Source of the DNA: Salisapilia sapeloensis
Lineage: Eukaryota > Oomycota > Peronosporomycetes > Peronosporales > Salisapiliaceae
Assembly (NCBI GenBank): GCA_023334545.1
Contig: JAADVB010000045.1
Span: 1 to 64,000, forward strand
Reading direction: 5' to 3'
DNA: 64,000 nt
The notes below the pieces were generated by a model. The model was not told the origin of the DNA. It saw only the letters and a program-made list of their open reading frames with translations, and did no database searches. The translations under genes were made by a program, and so were the position numbers. How positions within the stretch are numbered: position 1 is the stretch's first letter; each line of letters starts with the position of its first letter. Shown in pieces: positions 10,411 through 20,655 of this stretch.

Positions 10411-11736
10411 ATGTCTACGGGTTTACATTCGGCACGCGGGGAACTTGGTCTCCCGACCGTCTCCTCCGCTGCTTCTCCCACCTTTCTCAGCGCCGACGCG
10501 GCCAACAACAATGGCGCGAATGGCAACAACCAGAATCAGCCAAAACCGTTTGCATTAAGCCCACGGACGTTTAACAACATGGAAGACTTGTACCAGCCTC
10601 TCGGGTCCTTCCGAACGGGACTCACGCCACGCGTGTTTAGTACGGGACTCACCCCTCGATCCGGTCTTACGCCTCGATACTCGACAGGTTTCACCCCGCG
10701 CCTCGGTGCGCCACAGCAGACGTCGACGAACGATGCCTACTTTGGCCAGAAAATGCAGTCCACGGGGTATACTCCTAAGGATAATAAGATGCCGACGATG
10801 CGATACTCGCACGACCAGAACGGCATGAACCAGATGAAGCCCGAGCAGCCGTTCCAGCAACATGCGATGTCTCCGGAGCAGATGCAGCAGCAGGAAATCG
10901 CCGGCATGAACGCCATGGGCATGTACGAGTACTTAAACCGGGCGAACAGCATGCAGCAAGCAATGCAGCAGCCTGCACCGATGCAGCCGCCGCAGCGGTC
11001 GGACCAGCGACCGACCGTGACGCCGACGTCGAACGAGAAGGCGAACGAACCAGAAGACTTGGACGAGCGCCGTCGAATGAAGAACCGGGAGCGCGTGCGC
11101 AAGTGTCGGAAACGGAAGCAGGACCGATTAAACTTTTTGGAAGAGCGGACGACGGAATTGGAAAAGGAGAACAACTCGTTACGGACCAAGATGGCACGAA
11201 CGTCAAGTGGCAAGGTCGAGCGAACGGAGGAAGAGAAGCAGGCTATGAAAGAGCGACATGTCAACGTCCTTCATGCGTACGTGAACTGTTTGAACAATGC
11301 ACAGGAGATGGATTCGCAGGCGAAAGACATTTGGAGCAACCAGGTGCAGGTCACATCGGGTGCGTCGAGCATCCAAGGCGTCGAAGAGCTCGTATCTAGT
11401 CACAAACAGGCGACGACGTCGGTTTTCTCGTACTTGCAGATCTCGCACCAAACGATCGAATGGAAGAACTCGGAGGACCGATGTGTCTTCAAGTACCAGG
11501 TGAACGCACACCTTCGACCGGACGCCGAAAAGCAGGTGAAATTGACGGAGAAGATGGCTGTGTTGGCAGGCAAGACTGAGTCGATGACGTTCACGGTGCA
11601 TGCGCACGTGACGTTCCACGAGCACAAGATTGTGGATGAAGTTCGTTTGGTGGATTTGACGGACGTGACGAAACAAGTATTGGCGACGCACCCCGACATG
11701 GCTGGGGAGATCGTACACGAGCTCTTGGGCTTGTAA
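10411..11736 (+). CDS. bZIP transcription factor with N-terminal Thr-Pro repeats
   Basis: Single exon, 441 aa. Residues about 60-120 contain repeated TGLTPR-like units (TGLTPR twice, SGLTPR, TGFTPR, TGYTPK), with five proline-directed Ser/Thr sites of the kind MAP kinases use in fungal Atf1/Sko1-type factors. A Met/Gln-rich stretch follows. The bZIP is at about 222-265: basic region NRERVRKCRKRKQ and a zipper with Leu/Phe/Leu heptads (LNFLEERTTELEKENNSL). The N-x7-R frame is intact, but the two alanines that normally follow the Asn (as in GCN4) are Arg and Val. The C-terminal about 140 residues (ISHQTIEWKNSEDRCVF, then FTVHAHVTFHEHKIVDEVRLVD) look like a beta-rich SnoaL/NTF2-like module; that is tentative. 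Nuclear transcription factor, targets unknown. Confidence 0.85.
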   Translation: MSTGLHSARGELGLPTVSSAASPTFLSADAANNNGANGNNQNQPKPFALSPRTFNNMEDLYQPLGSFRTGLTPRVFSTGLTPRSGLTPRYSTGFTPRLGAPQQTSTNDAYFGQKMQSTGYTPKDNKMPTMRYSHDQNGMNQMKPEQPFQQHAMSPEQMQQQEIAGMNAMGMYEYLNRANSMQQAMQQPAPMQPPQRSDQRPTVTPTSNEKANEPEDLDERRRMKNRERVRKCRKRKQDRLNFLEERTTELEKENNSLRTKMARTSSGKVERTEEEKQAMKERHVNVLHAYVNCLNNAQEMDSQAKDIWSNQVQVTSGASSIQGVEELVSSHKQATTSVFSYLQISHQTIEWKNSEDRCVFKYQVNAHLRPDAEKQVKLTEKMAVLAGKTESMTFTVHAHVTFHEHKIVDEVRLVDLTDVTKQVLATHPDMAGEIVHELLGL

Positions 11737-11871
11737 AGAGCTACCGATTTTTTTCTACTTTAGTTTCTTTCGATTTTGTTGCCATTTTTTCGATGTAAAG
11801 TATACAAAGCCATCGACCTCTTTCTTCATGTATCGTTCATTTCGTTTATCTTGACCCGACGTCGCGACTTG

Positions 11872-12380
11872 TTAATCCTTGAGGACATCTAGACACACGT
11901 GAGCACGAGATAGACCACGAGGAAGGTCAATCATATACCTTTAAAAACCATACGAAGTGTCTGCAAATTGTTCTTTTCCAATAGCTCTTTCGGAACGTCA
12001 TTCAGCTCATTGTACTCCTACCAATCGTTTAGAAGACTAGACATGTGCTGCAGGACAAGAAGGACATACCTGTATCTGTTTGAACGAACCAATGTACTGG
12101 ACGTCGTTCCCGTCTTCTAGAAACACTTGGGGGTAGTTGCCTCGAATGCCGCTGATGGCGAAATAACGATCACGCTCGGCCTTGTTCTCCTCACGGCTGC
12201 AATCGACCTCGGTGTACAGCACGCGATTGCCGTCGAGCATCTGCTGCAGCTGCTTAATCTCCCCACGTTGCTCTGGGAACGACACCATCGAAGACGTGAG
12301 CACTACGCAACGCTTATTCTAGCATTTAGACAGTTAGGTGAAGCAGATACAGAGGTACTAGGACGTCATACCGAGCTCAT
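11872..12380 (-). CDS. SH3BGRL-like thioredoxin-fold protein
   Basis: Four exons with a tiny first one (12372-12380, MSS), then NKRCVVLTSSMVSFPEQ and onward, an exon starting EYNELNDVPKELL, and a last exon encoding DVLKD. All junctions are in frame; total about 120 aa. The pattern beta strand - EIKQLQQMLDGN helix - YTEVDCS strand - EENKAERDRYF helix - NYPQVFLEDG with the cis-Pro - YIGSFKQIQEYNE matches SH3BGRL/glutaredoxin-like proteins. The CxxC active site of glutaredoxins is absent, as in SH3BGRL proteins, so a redox enzyme role is unlikely. Convergent with the bZIP gene, and divergent from the TauE/SafE gene. Confidence 0.75.
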
Positions 12381-12798
12381 TTTCACCCTAGTTCAGTTTC
12401 TGCTGGTTCGGGCGCGTGACAAAGTGACGTTTCCAACTATTGTGTCCTCTGCCTCAGTTCAAGTGTGAAGAACACTGTGCGTGACATGACTTGAACTTTG
12501 GACACTTGGCCACTAAGTTCATGTCATGCACATCCATCGTACTGGGTATTCTACGGAGCATCTAGGAGAAATAGGATATGTCTCATGCTCTTAGCCTTCA
12601 TCAGGATGGCGAGGAGAAGGGTAGTCGCGATCACGTCAAACGAAAGCGCGTGGCTCTTCCTCAGACGTTTTTCATATAACAGACAATTGACACATAATCA
12701 TCGGATCCTACGATTGGCTGCATCGTCATGGCCGATAGCTTTCGCTTAATGTCTACTTTGACCAATAAATCGCATCAACAGGACACAAAGCAATTATC
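12381..12798. promoter_or_regulatory. Shared upstream region of two divergent genes
   Basis: About 418 bp separate the starts of the SH3BGRL-like gene (minus) and the TauE/SafE gene (plus), so the stretch should carry both promoters. No other coding signal was seen; the plus-strand open frames here have no recognisable product. Confidence 0.4.
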
Positions 12799-14517
12799 AT
12801 GGGTGTACGAACACGCTTACTAGTGTTCCTATCACTAGTAGTACTTGTATGTGCTCAGGAAGAAGCTGAGACTTCAGTTCCACAAGTCACGAATGCGCAA
12901 GGACTCGTCGAATGTGAAGAGTCGATCGATTGCTATCACATGGGACTCAAGCACAAGCTGTGTGAAGAAGGCGTGTGTGTTAATGAACGTCTCTTTCCAC
13001 TTTCCGATGCTGAAATGGCTGGAAGTATTGGTGCCTTCCTCGCCACTGTCATTGCTATTGGTATCCCATTCGTATTAAGTTGATATGATAGTCCAAATGA
13101 ACTTATACATGTCTAGGCTCTGGTCTCGGTGGTGGAGGACTACTCGTACCTCTGTACATTATCCTCATGGGTCTATCCTCCCATGAAGCTGTTCCGCTCT
13201 CCAAGGTTCCTACTTGTCTCTTATCAACTACAGAATCAATACACTAAACTCTACATCGCATCGTAGGCGACTATCTTTGGAGGTGCCATCGCTAGTTTTA
13301 TCATGAACGTCCGCAAGACCCACCCACTCGCTCGTGGACGTCCATTAATCGACTATGAAACCATGTTAATGATGGAACCAATGACACTCGCAGGCACTAT
13401 CATCGGTGTCAACATGAACGCCGTCTTCCCCGAGTGGCTCATCACGATCTGCATCGTCCTCCTTCTCACACAAACGAGTCTACGCACACTTCGTAAAGGC
13501 AAGAAAATATACAAAGAAGAGAGTCAAGCAGACACAAAACGGATGCAGCAGATTGTCGACTACTGGCGTCTCTTACCGTACGAAAGTCAGATGAAGAGCT
13601 TCCAACTCGTCGCCAACGCATACCTCAAGTGGAAACACTACAAGCGCGATGATTCTCAGGACCAATCTGTCCGTCTAAAGATCGTCCACCAAATGGACGA
13701 CTCGCTTAGCAACGTCGACACGACGGACTCGAGCTCAGAAGACGAAGGCGATGCTCTCATCCACAACCGTCCCAAGTCCTCGATCGTCCGAGGCGGCATC
13801 CTCACGCTCACGGAGCTTAAGACGCAGCGTCGGAAGATCCCGAAAGCCGACGTCGGCGTCCTCCTTCTCACTTGGATCGCACTCGTCCTCTTCTCCATGG
13901 CTAAAGGCGGGCACGGATCTCCGAGTATCATCGGCTTGACCTGTGGTAGCGCTGGCTACTGGCTCCTCGTCTCCATCGCCGTCCCGTTCTTCATCCTCAT
14001 CACGTTCTACTTTGGCATTAAAATCTTCCGAACACATACCATGCTACGTGCTTTAGGCTACGAGTACGCCAAAGGAGACGTCGTGTGGACAAAGGATGCT
14101 GTCATAAGGTACCCAGCACTCTGTACTGCTGCAGGCGTGGCGGCAGGGCTCTTGGGTATCGGTGGAGGCATGGTGAAAGGCCCATTGCTCCTGGAAATGG
14201 GTCTCCTTCCCCAAGTTTCCGCCGCGACTTCCTCCACAATGATCCTCTTCACGTCCTCGGCGACGACCGTCCAGTTCATCGTCTTAGGAACACTGTCCGT
14301 GGAGCATGCACTATGGCATGGTCTCGTCGGCTTTGTCGGTGGAGTCATCGGTCAAGTCGGCATGTCGTACTTGATCAAAAAGTACCGCAAGTCGGCCTTT
14401 GTTATCTTCCTCGTGGCTGCTGTCGTCGGTGTAAGTGGTATGATCATGGGTGTCTTAGGTATTGAACGCATTCGACAAGTCGGATTCACAGGCTTCCGAC
14501 CACTTTGTCAGACGTAG
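12799..14517 (+). CDS. TauE/SafE-family anion permease with signal peptide and Cys-containing ectodomain
   Basis: Three exons: 12799-13078, 13117-13205 and 13267-14517, in frame across introns of 38 and 61 nt; about 539 aa. An N-terminal signal peptide (LLVFLSLVVLVCAQ) precedes a short extracytoplasmic stretch with Cys residues (CEESIDCYHMG, then LCEEGVCVNE). The first membrane segment leads into SSGLGGGGLLVPLYIILMG, the first Gly-rich TauE repeat; the second repeat is LLGIGGGMVKGPLLLEMG with SSTMILFTSSATT. A long cytoplasmic loop between the halves is rich in Ser, Asp and Glu (TTDSSSEDEGD). The family exports sulfite, sulfoacetate and related organic anions in bacteria; plant members exist. 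The substrate here is unknown. Confidence 0.88.
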
Positions 14518-14603
14518 GTAGCGAATAAAAAGATAAACAAAAGAGAATTGGAAAGCAACGTCCAGCCGTGTTTTGATTCTTAGTCTCGAAAGTCCTTGAC
14601 AAA

Positions 14604-15176
14604 TTACTTGCCAGCGAGGATACCGACCGTGCGGCCACGACGACCAGTCGTCTTGGTGTGCTGACCACGCACCTTGAGGCCCCACCAGTGACGGATACCA
14701 CGGTGCAAGTAGATCTTCTTCATGCGCTCAAGATCATCACGGAGCTTGCCCTGGAGGTTGTTGGCAACAGCCTGCGAGTGCTTGCCCGTCTTGTAGTCCT
14801 TCTTTCTGTTCAAGAACCAGACCGGGACCTTGAATTGCTGCGGGTTCTGGATGATCGCCACGAGACGCTCAATCTCGTCGTTCGTGAGCTCACCAGCACT
14901 AGGAGAACGTCAGCATTTTATAATAAGACTACCATGATTAAAAATATCATACCGCTTGGTGATGTCCACCTCGGCCTTTTTGCAGCACGTGATGGAGAAA
15001 CGGCGGCCGACACCCTGGATGGCCGTGAGGGCAACCCAGACCTTGCGGCGACCGTCGATGTTCGTATTCAAAATACGGAGGATGTGTTGGAAGTCCGGAC
15101 CGATGACGAGCGACTATAAAGGCATGGAGAATTAGAACGCTAGTGCATCATCATGAGCTCCCAAGGACGCTACCAT
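14604..15176 (-). CDS. RPS18: 40S ribosomal protein S18 (uS13)
   Basis: Three exons: 15174-15176 (the ATG alone), 14953-15113 and 14604-14898; introns of 60 and 54 nt. The protein reads [19 protein letters not shown], then [44 protein letters not shown] and [18 protein letters not shown]. This is nearly co-linear with human RPS18 and about 152 aa long. uS13 sits in the head of the small subunit and contacts the P-site tRNA and the large subunit. The initiator codon is a whole coding exon, with the donor GTAGCG directly after ATG. Confidence 0.97.
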
Positions 15177-16893
15177 TGCGACGGAGTTGCTAAGCTTTCG
15201 TAGAGTGAAACTTGGTGCCAAAGCCAGCAAATGACTGGCAGAGCATTACATCGAATTTTAGCCAATGAATAGGATAGAAATTCTTTTTGACGAATCAGAT
15301 CAGACGAACATATACACAGTACTGGAACGCCCTCTTGTTGCATTCGATGGTTGGCAAGTTCGTCTTTGTGCCGGTATCTGGTCTACCTTGGTCGAGTGTG
15401 CTTGTTAAGGACATGGCAGTTGGATATCGTTAGAGATAGGATGGAACAATTGATACGATAAATGGAAATGTGTTGGTCGAAAGTGTATTTGGAAGTCGTT
15501 CGATGGTCATGTACGACTTCGTCATCTATTCAACGCTTTATGTTTTTCATTCTACTTGCATATATGCTGGCAATTAACTATCATTTCTAGCTAGCTCGGC
15601 TGTGAATGGGTTCTTGAACATGAAACAGAAATTGAGATTATATCCAGCTTTTTGCTGCAAGGTCGAACTCAAAACGTTTGCATTTGCAAAAGAGAAGTGG
15701 TAATTCATTCCAGCGACGGCGATAGACACGATCCTCTTCATTTCGTTTCTATTCCTGAATCCACTGTGTGCTCTTCATACCTAAACGGCAAGCACAGACA
15801 ATTGCGAACCGCAATGCAGTGGCTACTCTGCCAGTGGTATTGTTTAGCTTACAAGTCAAAGCAAAGTCGATCATTTCATGTAACACCGAATGCTTTTGTA
15901 GTAAGTGCCCTCTTGTATCTTGCTGTCTTACATGTAGTTACACGACTAGCTACAACTAAAGTTCTTGTCCACAAAAAATTATTACGATGACGACAGCATT
16001 GGAAAAGTATAAGCTCGAAAGCTCGGCTATAGAAGTATTGATCGTGTAGTATACTTGAAAAAAGTAATAAATCTAAAGTATAATAAGTAATCAGCCACAG
16101 TTCCTCCTTTCTAAGACCCGGGCAAACTTGGTAATATAGGTCCTAAGAAAGATATATTGACTACTTGGATAGCTCGTGCTGCTCAACACCATACTATGCT
16201 TGTAGCATTCCTCGCATCAAGGCACTTTCTAGATTATATTCAGACATGATAAAGATACAGTTAGAGAATTGACAACGATGAGCATCGCAATCCAGTTAGC
16301 ACAAACGAAGACAGCGATACAATTGGGTACGGAGCGATCAGCAACTTGTAGGTTCCGAGCTCTGCCTGGCGTACTTCGGATGCGCCATCCATCCGGTCAC
16401 AGGCTCCATGCCATCTTTTCAGCGTAGAAATACTGCTCTATAAACTGTCCAGTCTGACGGCTCAGCACGTTGTAAAACTGATCTAGCATCTTTTCAACTG
16501 AAAAGCTGGATCAAAAGTAGAGTGGCCTCATTCGTTCAAGCGTACGATCGATGGATGAAAGCATTCACATGATCTTCAATTGGTGTTCCAGACTAGTAGC
16601 CGGAAGTTTGACACGTGAAAATCCCCATTCAATACACAGAGCAGAATAATCACTCAGTTACCTTCAGCTATACTACACATACGTACATTTCTCCACTATG
16701 AAGAGTGAAGGAAGACGGCGATCACGGTCGAGATCTCTCCAAGACCAAGGCTTCAATCGCACTTCAAACCACATTTCAGCCAATCTCTTCTCTTCTACAT
16801 ATTTTCTACCAATCACCACCGTTGTTTCATATATAGAGGTATGATCCTATCGGCAACAAGATCTAATGGCAAAAGAAGAAAAGGAGATCGAGA
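15177..16893. other. Long spacer without a recognised gene
   Basis: About 1.7 kb, AT-rich, between the divergent starts of RPS18 and proteasome beta-2. The largest open frames (for example 112 codons at 15652) have no domain, no coding-like composition and no splice partner. The flanks presumably hold promoters. No tRNA-like or repeat structure was recognised by eye. Confidence 0.5.
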
Positions 16894-18079
16894 ATGAGTG
16901 ACTTTAGACGGACGTTGCACGCCACGGGGGACAACTTCCCTGTCCAAGACCCATCGGAGGAACACGGGGGCTTCAACTTTGACAACTGCCGCCGCAACGA
17001 GCTCCTGCTCGGCCAAGGTGGCGCCAACGCCGCTCGCTTTAAAGCCACTAAAACTGGTACGACGATCGTCGGTGTAGTCTACAAGGTACGTCTCCATTTT
17101 GACGGTTGAGTTGCGTATGATAAAGAGACTTAGTTGAATGTAGGATGGTGTGGTGCTTGGAGCTGACACGCGTTCCACGGGTGGCTCAACGGTACGAATT
17201 CGACTTTAGCAGTCGCTACAATCGATATCGACTCAACCTCTACGACGTACATAGGTCATGGACAAGAACTGTGAAAAGATCCACTACATTGCACCTAACA
17301 TTTACTGCTGTGGTGCCGGCACGGCTGCCGACACGGAGAACTCGACCGGTACCTAGTCTTTATCCAGCTCCTTCCATCCCATCTAACGTTCACTCTATCT
17401 CCACAGCATTGATCTCTTCTAAGTTGGAGCTTCACCGTCTCGTACGATCACTCGTTTTACTTCTTACCAGTAAAATATACTTAAACATGTATTAGAACAC
17501 GAACACCGAGTCGCGTGTGGTGACGGCAATGACGATGCTCAAGCGCATGCTGTTCAAGTACCAGGGCTACGTATCGGCTGCCTTGGTGCTAGGAGGTGTC
17601 GACGTCTCTGGGCCGCACCTCTACACGGTGTACCCTCACGGCAGCACCGACAAGCTTCCGTTTGTGACCATGGGATCCGGTAGTCTCGCCGCCATGTCGG
17701 TCTTTGAGCAGGGCTATCATGACGATATGAGCGAAGACGAGGCGAAGAAGTTGGTGCAGAATGCTATTCTCGCCGGTATCTTCAACGACCTTGGCTCTGG
17801 TAGCAACGTGGACTTAACGACGATCAAGACGGTGAACGGCAAGGTCGAGGTCGAAAAGGACATCAACTGCATCCGACCGAATGACGTCGGACCGCTACGC
17901 GATCAGATCGACCGAGACTTTATTACTCACATTCCTCGCGGCGCCACCGGTACGTTCATTCTACTCCACACTAGTCATGTAATTTACTCATATCTATGTC
18001 TATAGAGGTGCTGCAATCGAGCTTTGAACCGTTGCGTTCGGAGATGGTGGTGGAAGAAGCAACGCCGATGGACTTGTAG
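16894..18079 (+). CDS. PSMB7: 20S proteasome subunit beta type-7 (beta 2)
   Basis: Six exons: 16894-17085, 17144-17191, 17255-17348, 17407-17441, 17496-17949 and 18006-18079. Every junction keeps frame. The propeptide of about 55 residues ends TKTG, and the mature chain starts TTIVGVVYK, giving the catalytic N-terminal Thr. GADTR and DKNCEKIHY supply the partner Asp17 and Lys33. The body ([42 protein letters not shown], then [12 protein letters not shown] and [15 protein letters not shown]) follows human PSMB7 closely. Beta-2 carries the trypsin-like activity of the 20S core. RPN1 of the 19S particle lies 32 kb away on the same strand; that is probably chance. Confidence 0.96.
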
Positions 18080-19773
18080 ATCCATAAGAAGAATTAGGAC
18101 GAAATACAAGACGTCTTTTCGTTCTACTTTTCTTTTCTTCGACTCTTTCATATCAATCTACTTTACGACATCGAAAGTATTGTTCTTTATGATCAATTAA
18201 TAAAGAGCAAGTAGCTGCGGAAGAGATGTACGCATTGAAGCTCGTTCTTAAGCTTAGCAGTGACGCTTCAGGTAGGTTCCTATCTTTTTCCTATCTTTCG
18301 TATCTACAAGCTACGCGGGTAGAGAGATAAAGATACGACATGTGCACGACGTGACATGAAGCGTTCATATAGTAGATGCACAAATGTCAGCAGAGTAGCA
18401 TGGACATGACTGCCGTCCAATTGGAAACATAGAGCGATGCTCGATTTGCGATGTACTTCCCGGTGTCGAGACAAGGCAAGGAGACATGCTGATTGTTGTC
18501 GGTCGCAGGAGACCGTAAAAGCGATCACGTCACGTGCTCATCGGAGAAACGAACTGTAGGCTACTTGCTCGTTCAGACTCGCTCATGGGTCTCTACTTCG
18601 ACAGTCCAGTTGCATGCGTTTCTATTCATACGCGGAGACTCGATCGTGTCTGTAAAGGACGTGGATCTAAAGGCCATTGGAAACTGTCCCGAAAGACCCT
18701 GGCGTCACAGTTGTCTCATTAGGATACGTTGCCATCGGATGGTATGGCCGTATGCAATTGCCAAAATGAGAGGTCTCCAAGTATTCGCTGCTTGGCGTGG
18801 CATGGAGACTCGGACAGGATCCACGTGAATGTGCTCGACCAGTAACAGAAATTCCCGTACCGAGAAACAAGAAGTAGACACGTCGATATCTCTGATTCAT
18901 ACACTAGATGGGTACACTAGATGAAATGCACGGACAAAGAGTTGAAGTTGTGGCACTGGGCGCTTCTTTCATGCCATGCCTGAACTCGTGTAGGCAGAGA
19001 GAAGGCAAATGTATACGTGAATGAGTATTTGGAACGTTGCCGTAGGACTCGATGTGTTAAAAAAAAACTACGTAGTGGACGTCGTACAGTCACGAGATAG
19101 TTTCACATCAGCCTTTATCGGTTGAATGACAATCTTGTGCATCCATGGTTTCCTACTGCCTCCATATCTGTTGATAAGAACATGCCCTTTATAGAATCAA
19201 AAGCTGTTCGTAGACATTTTCTCGTACGTGTACAAGCCAATTGGCACATGCGAATGCTCGGCCGATGAAAATAGAACGAGGCTCGAAACAGCAGTACAGA
19301 ATCCTTTCCTGCTATCCACAAAGCATGCAACTCAGACATCTTATTCGCCCCATGCGGTGGAAGAGAAGCGACGAAGGCTAGTGAAAGCCTATGCTGTACG
19401 CAATTTAGGGAGCGGGACCAGGGCATTGAACTCGTGAAGCAGTAGCGGAAACCTAGGCACACTGGGTTTATTTTTACACACCTCCAACGTCCTGGTCTGG
19501 AACAGGTCATCTCAATCGCAGCACGTTAGTTTATCAATAGGCTCCAACCGTACTCCATGCCTTAGCTTGCGTCTTAAAATATCCAAGCACATCCTCCGTA
19601 CATCCGACTACGGCCTCCATACTTTCAAGTCCACGTCTTGGCAGCAGCCCTACTCCCTTCGTCGTCCAAATACAACGCGACGACGTTTGTAACCTGATCT
19701 TTGTAGCATCGAAGTCAAAGTCGCAAGTCTCAAGTATCAACCTCCTCTCGCTCTCGTTTCGACTGCCAGACCT
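18080..19773. other. Long spacer without a recognised gene
   Basis: About 1.7 kb. Reading frames of 60-131 codons on both strands lack domains and overlap one another. A short direct repeat (TACACTAGATG twice, near 18900) and a run of A near 19060 are the only patterns noticed. The last few hundred bases are the upstream region of the zinc-finger gene. Confidence 0.5.
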
Positions 19774-19789
19774 GCTCATTCCGCAATTT
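19774..19789 (+). promoter_or_regulatory. Oomycete-type Inr plus flanking promoter region
   Basis: GCTCATTCCGCAATTT fits the oomycete core-promoter consensus GCTCATTYYNCAWTTT at every position. It lies 20 nt before the ATG of the CCCH zinc-finger gene, the expected distance for a transcription start with a short 5' UTR. The consensus is from memory of Phytophthora promoter studies; transcription starting here is inferred. Confidence 0.7.
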
Positions 19790-19809
19790 GCATCGATCCA
19801 TTCACAAGT

Positions 19810-20472
19810 ATGAAAACCCAATCTGCACCGGACAGTCCCAACCGCATCCAAGTGCTCGCCAACGGTGACATTGTCGACTGCGCCTCGTTGCCAGCCAGTG
19901 CGAGACACTCGCTCTATAAGACCGAATTGTGCAAACATTACCGCGACACTGGCCACTGCCGCTACGGTCCCAAGTGCCAGTTTGCACACGGTGAGGATGA
20001 ACTCCGTGGCGTCTTGCGCCATCCCAAGTACAAAACGACTAAGTGCAAAGCTTTCCTCACCACTGGTCGCTGCACCTATGGCAGTCGCTGCCGCTTCATC
20101 CACCAGGATGCAGCTGGCAACTACTTCCCGTCCTCTGGCAGCGAGTCCGAGGACCAAGAGAAGAACAGTTGGATGTTCAACCCATACTCGGACTATAACG
20201 ACATGGACCTCTCTCGCCCCTTCTCCGGCCTCTCGCTTGGAAACTTTACGCAGCAATCGTCGTTCGGAAACGACTTCCCGTCCCTCGGCTCGTCTTTCCC
20301 CAAGCTCGATGCCACTGACCTCGAGTCTCTCACAAGCACTAGCAGCAGCAGCGGTGGTTCATCAGACGCTGGTCTCGAGCCTCTATCTCCACGCTCGGAC
20401 CCAGACTCGCTCGTGAGCTCCAAGTCCTCTCGACTTAGTGTCTTCCAACGCATCTGTCGTGAAGACATTTAA
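19810..20472 (+). CDS. Tandem CCCH zinc-finger RNA-binding protein (tristetraprolin/ZFP36-like)
   Basis: Single exon, 220 aa. Two C-x8-C-x5-C-x3-H fingers lie near residues 36-100. Each has the family lead-in: YKTELCKHYRDTGHCRYG followed by CQFAHG, and YKTTKCKAFLTTGRCTYG followed by CRFIHQ, with a linker of the usual length between them. TTP-family proteins bind AU-rich elements in mRNA 3' UTRs and recruit deadenylases. The remaining C-terminal half is Ser/Gly/Asp-rich and probably disordered (TSTSSSSGGSSD), with Ser-Pro sites. The start is the first ATG after a well-matched Inr. Specific targets are unknown. Confidence 0.92.
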   Translation: MKTQSAPDSPNRIQVLANGDIVDCASLPASARHSLYKTELCKHYRDTGHCRYGPKCQFAHGEDELRGVLRHPKYKTTKCKAFLTTGRCTYGSRCRFIHQDAAGNYFPSSGSESEDQEKNSWMFNPYSDYNDMDLSRPFSGLSLGNFTQQSSFGNDFPSLGSSFPKLDATDLESLTSTSSSSGGSSDAGLEPLSPRSDPDSLVSSKSSRLSVFQRICREDI

Positions 20473-20655
20473 GCTTTGGACGCTTGCCTCCCAGTCAATT
20501 TTGTGACTATTTTGTTTTTCACCCGAGTCCATTTTATAAAGCGAGATCCATCAGGCTATTAGACAGACATGTACATGTCATCTAGATGCCATTAGAGTAC
20601 AATACACTGGATAATTTATCACCATTAAATCGTTTTTATTTTTATCATTATCTTT

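Noticed and set aside
15652-15990. 112-codon frame in the RPS18-proteasome spacer
   Set aside because: No domain, overlapped by another frame, no promoter or intron support.
18890-18925. Direct repeat TACACTAGATG, considered as a target-site duplication
   Set aside because: The copies are a few bases apart with no element between them; probably a small local duplication.
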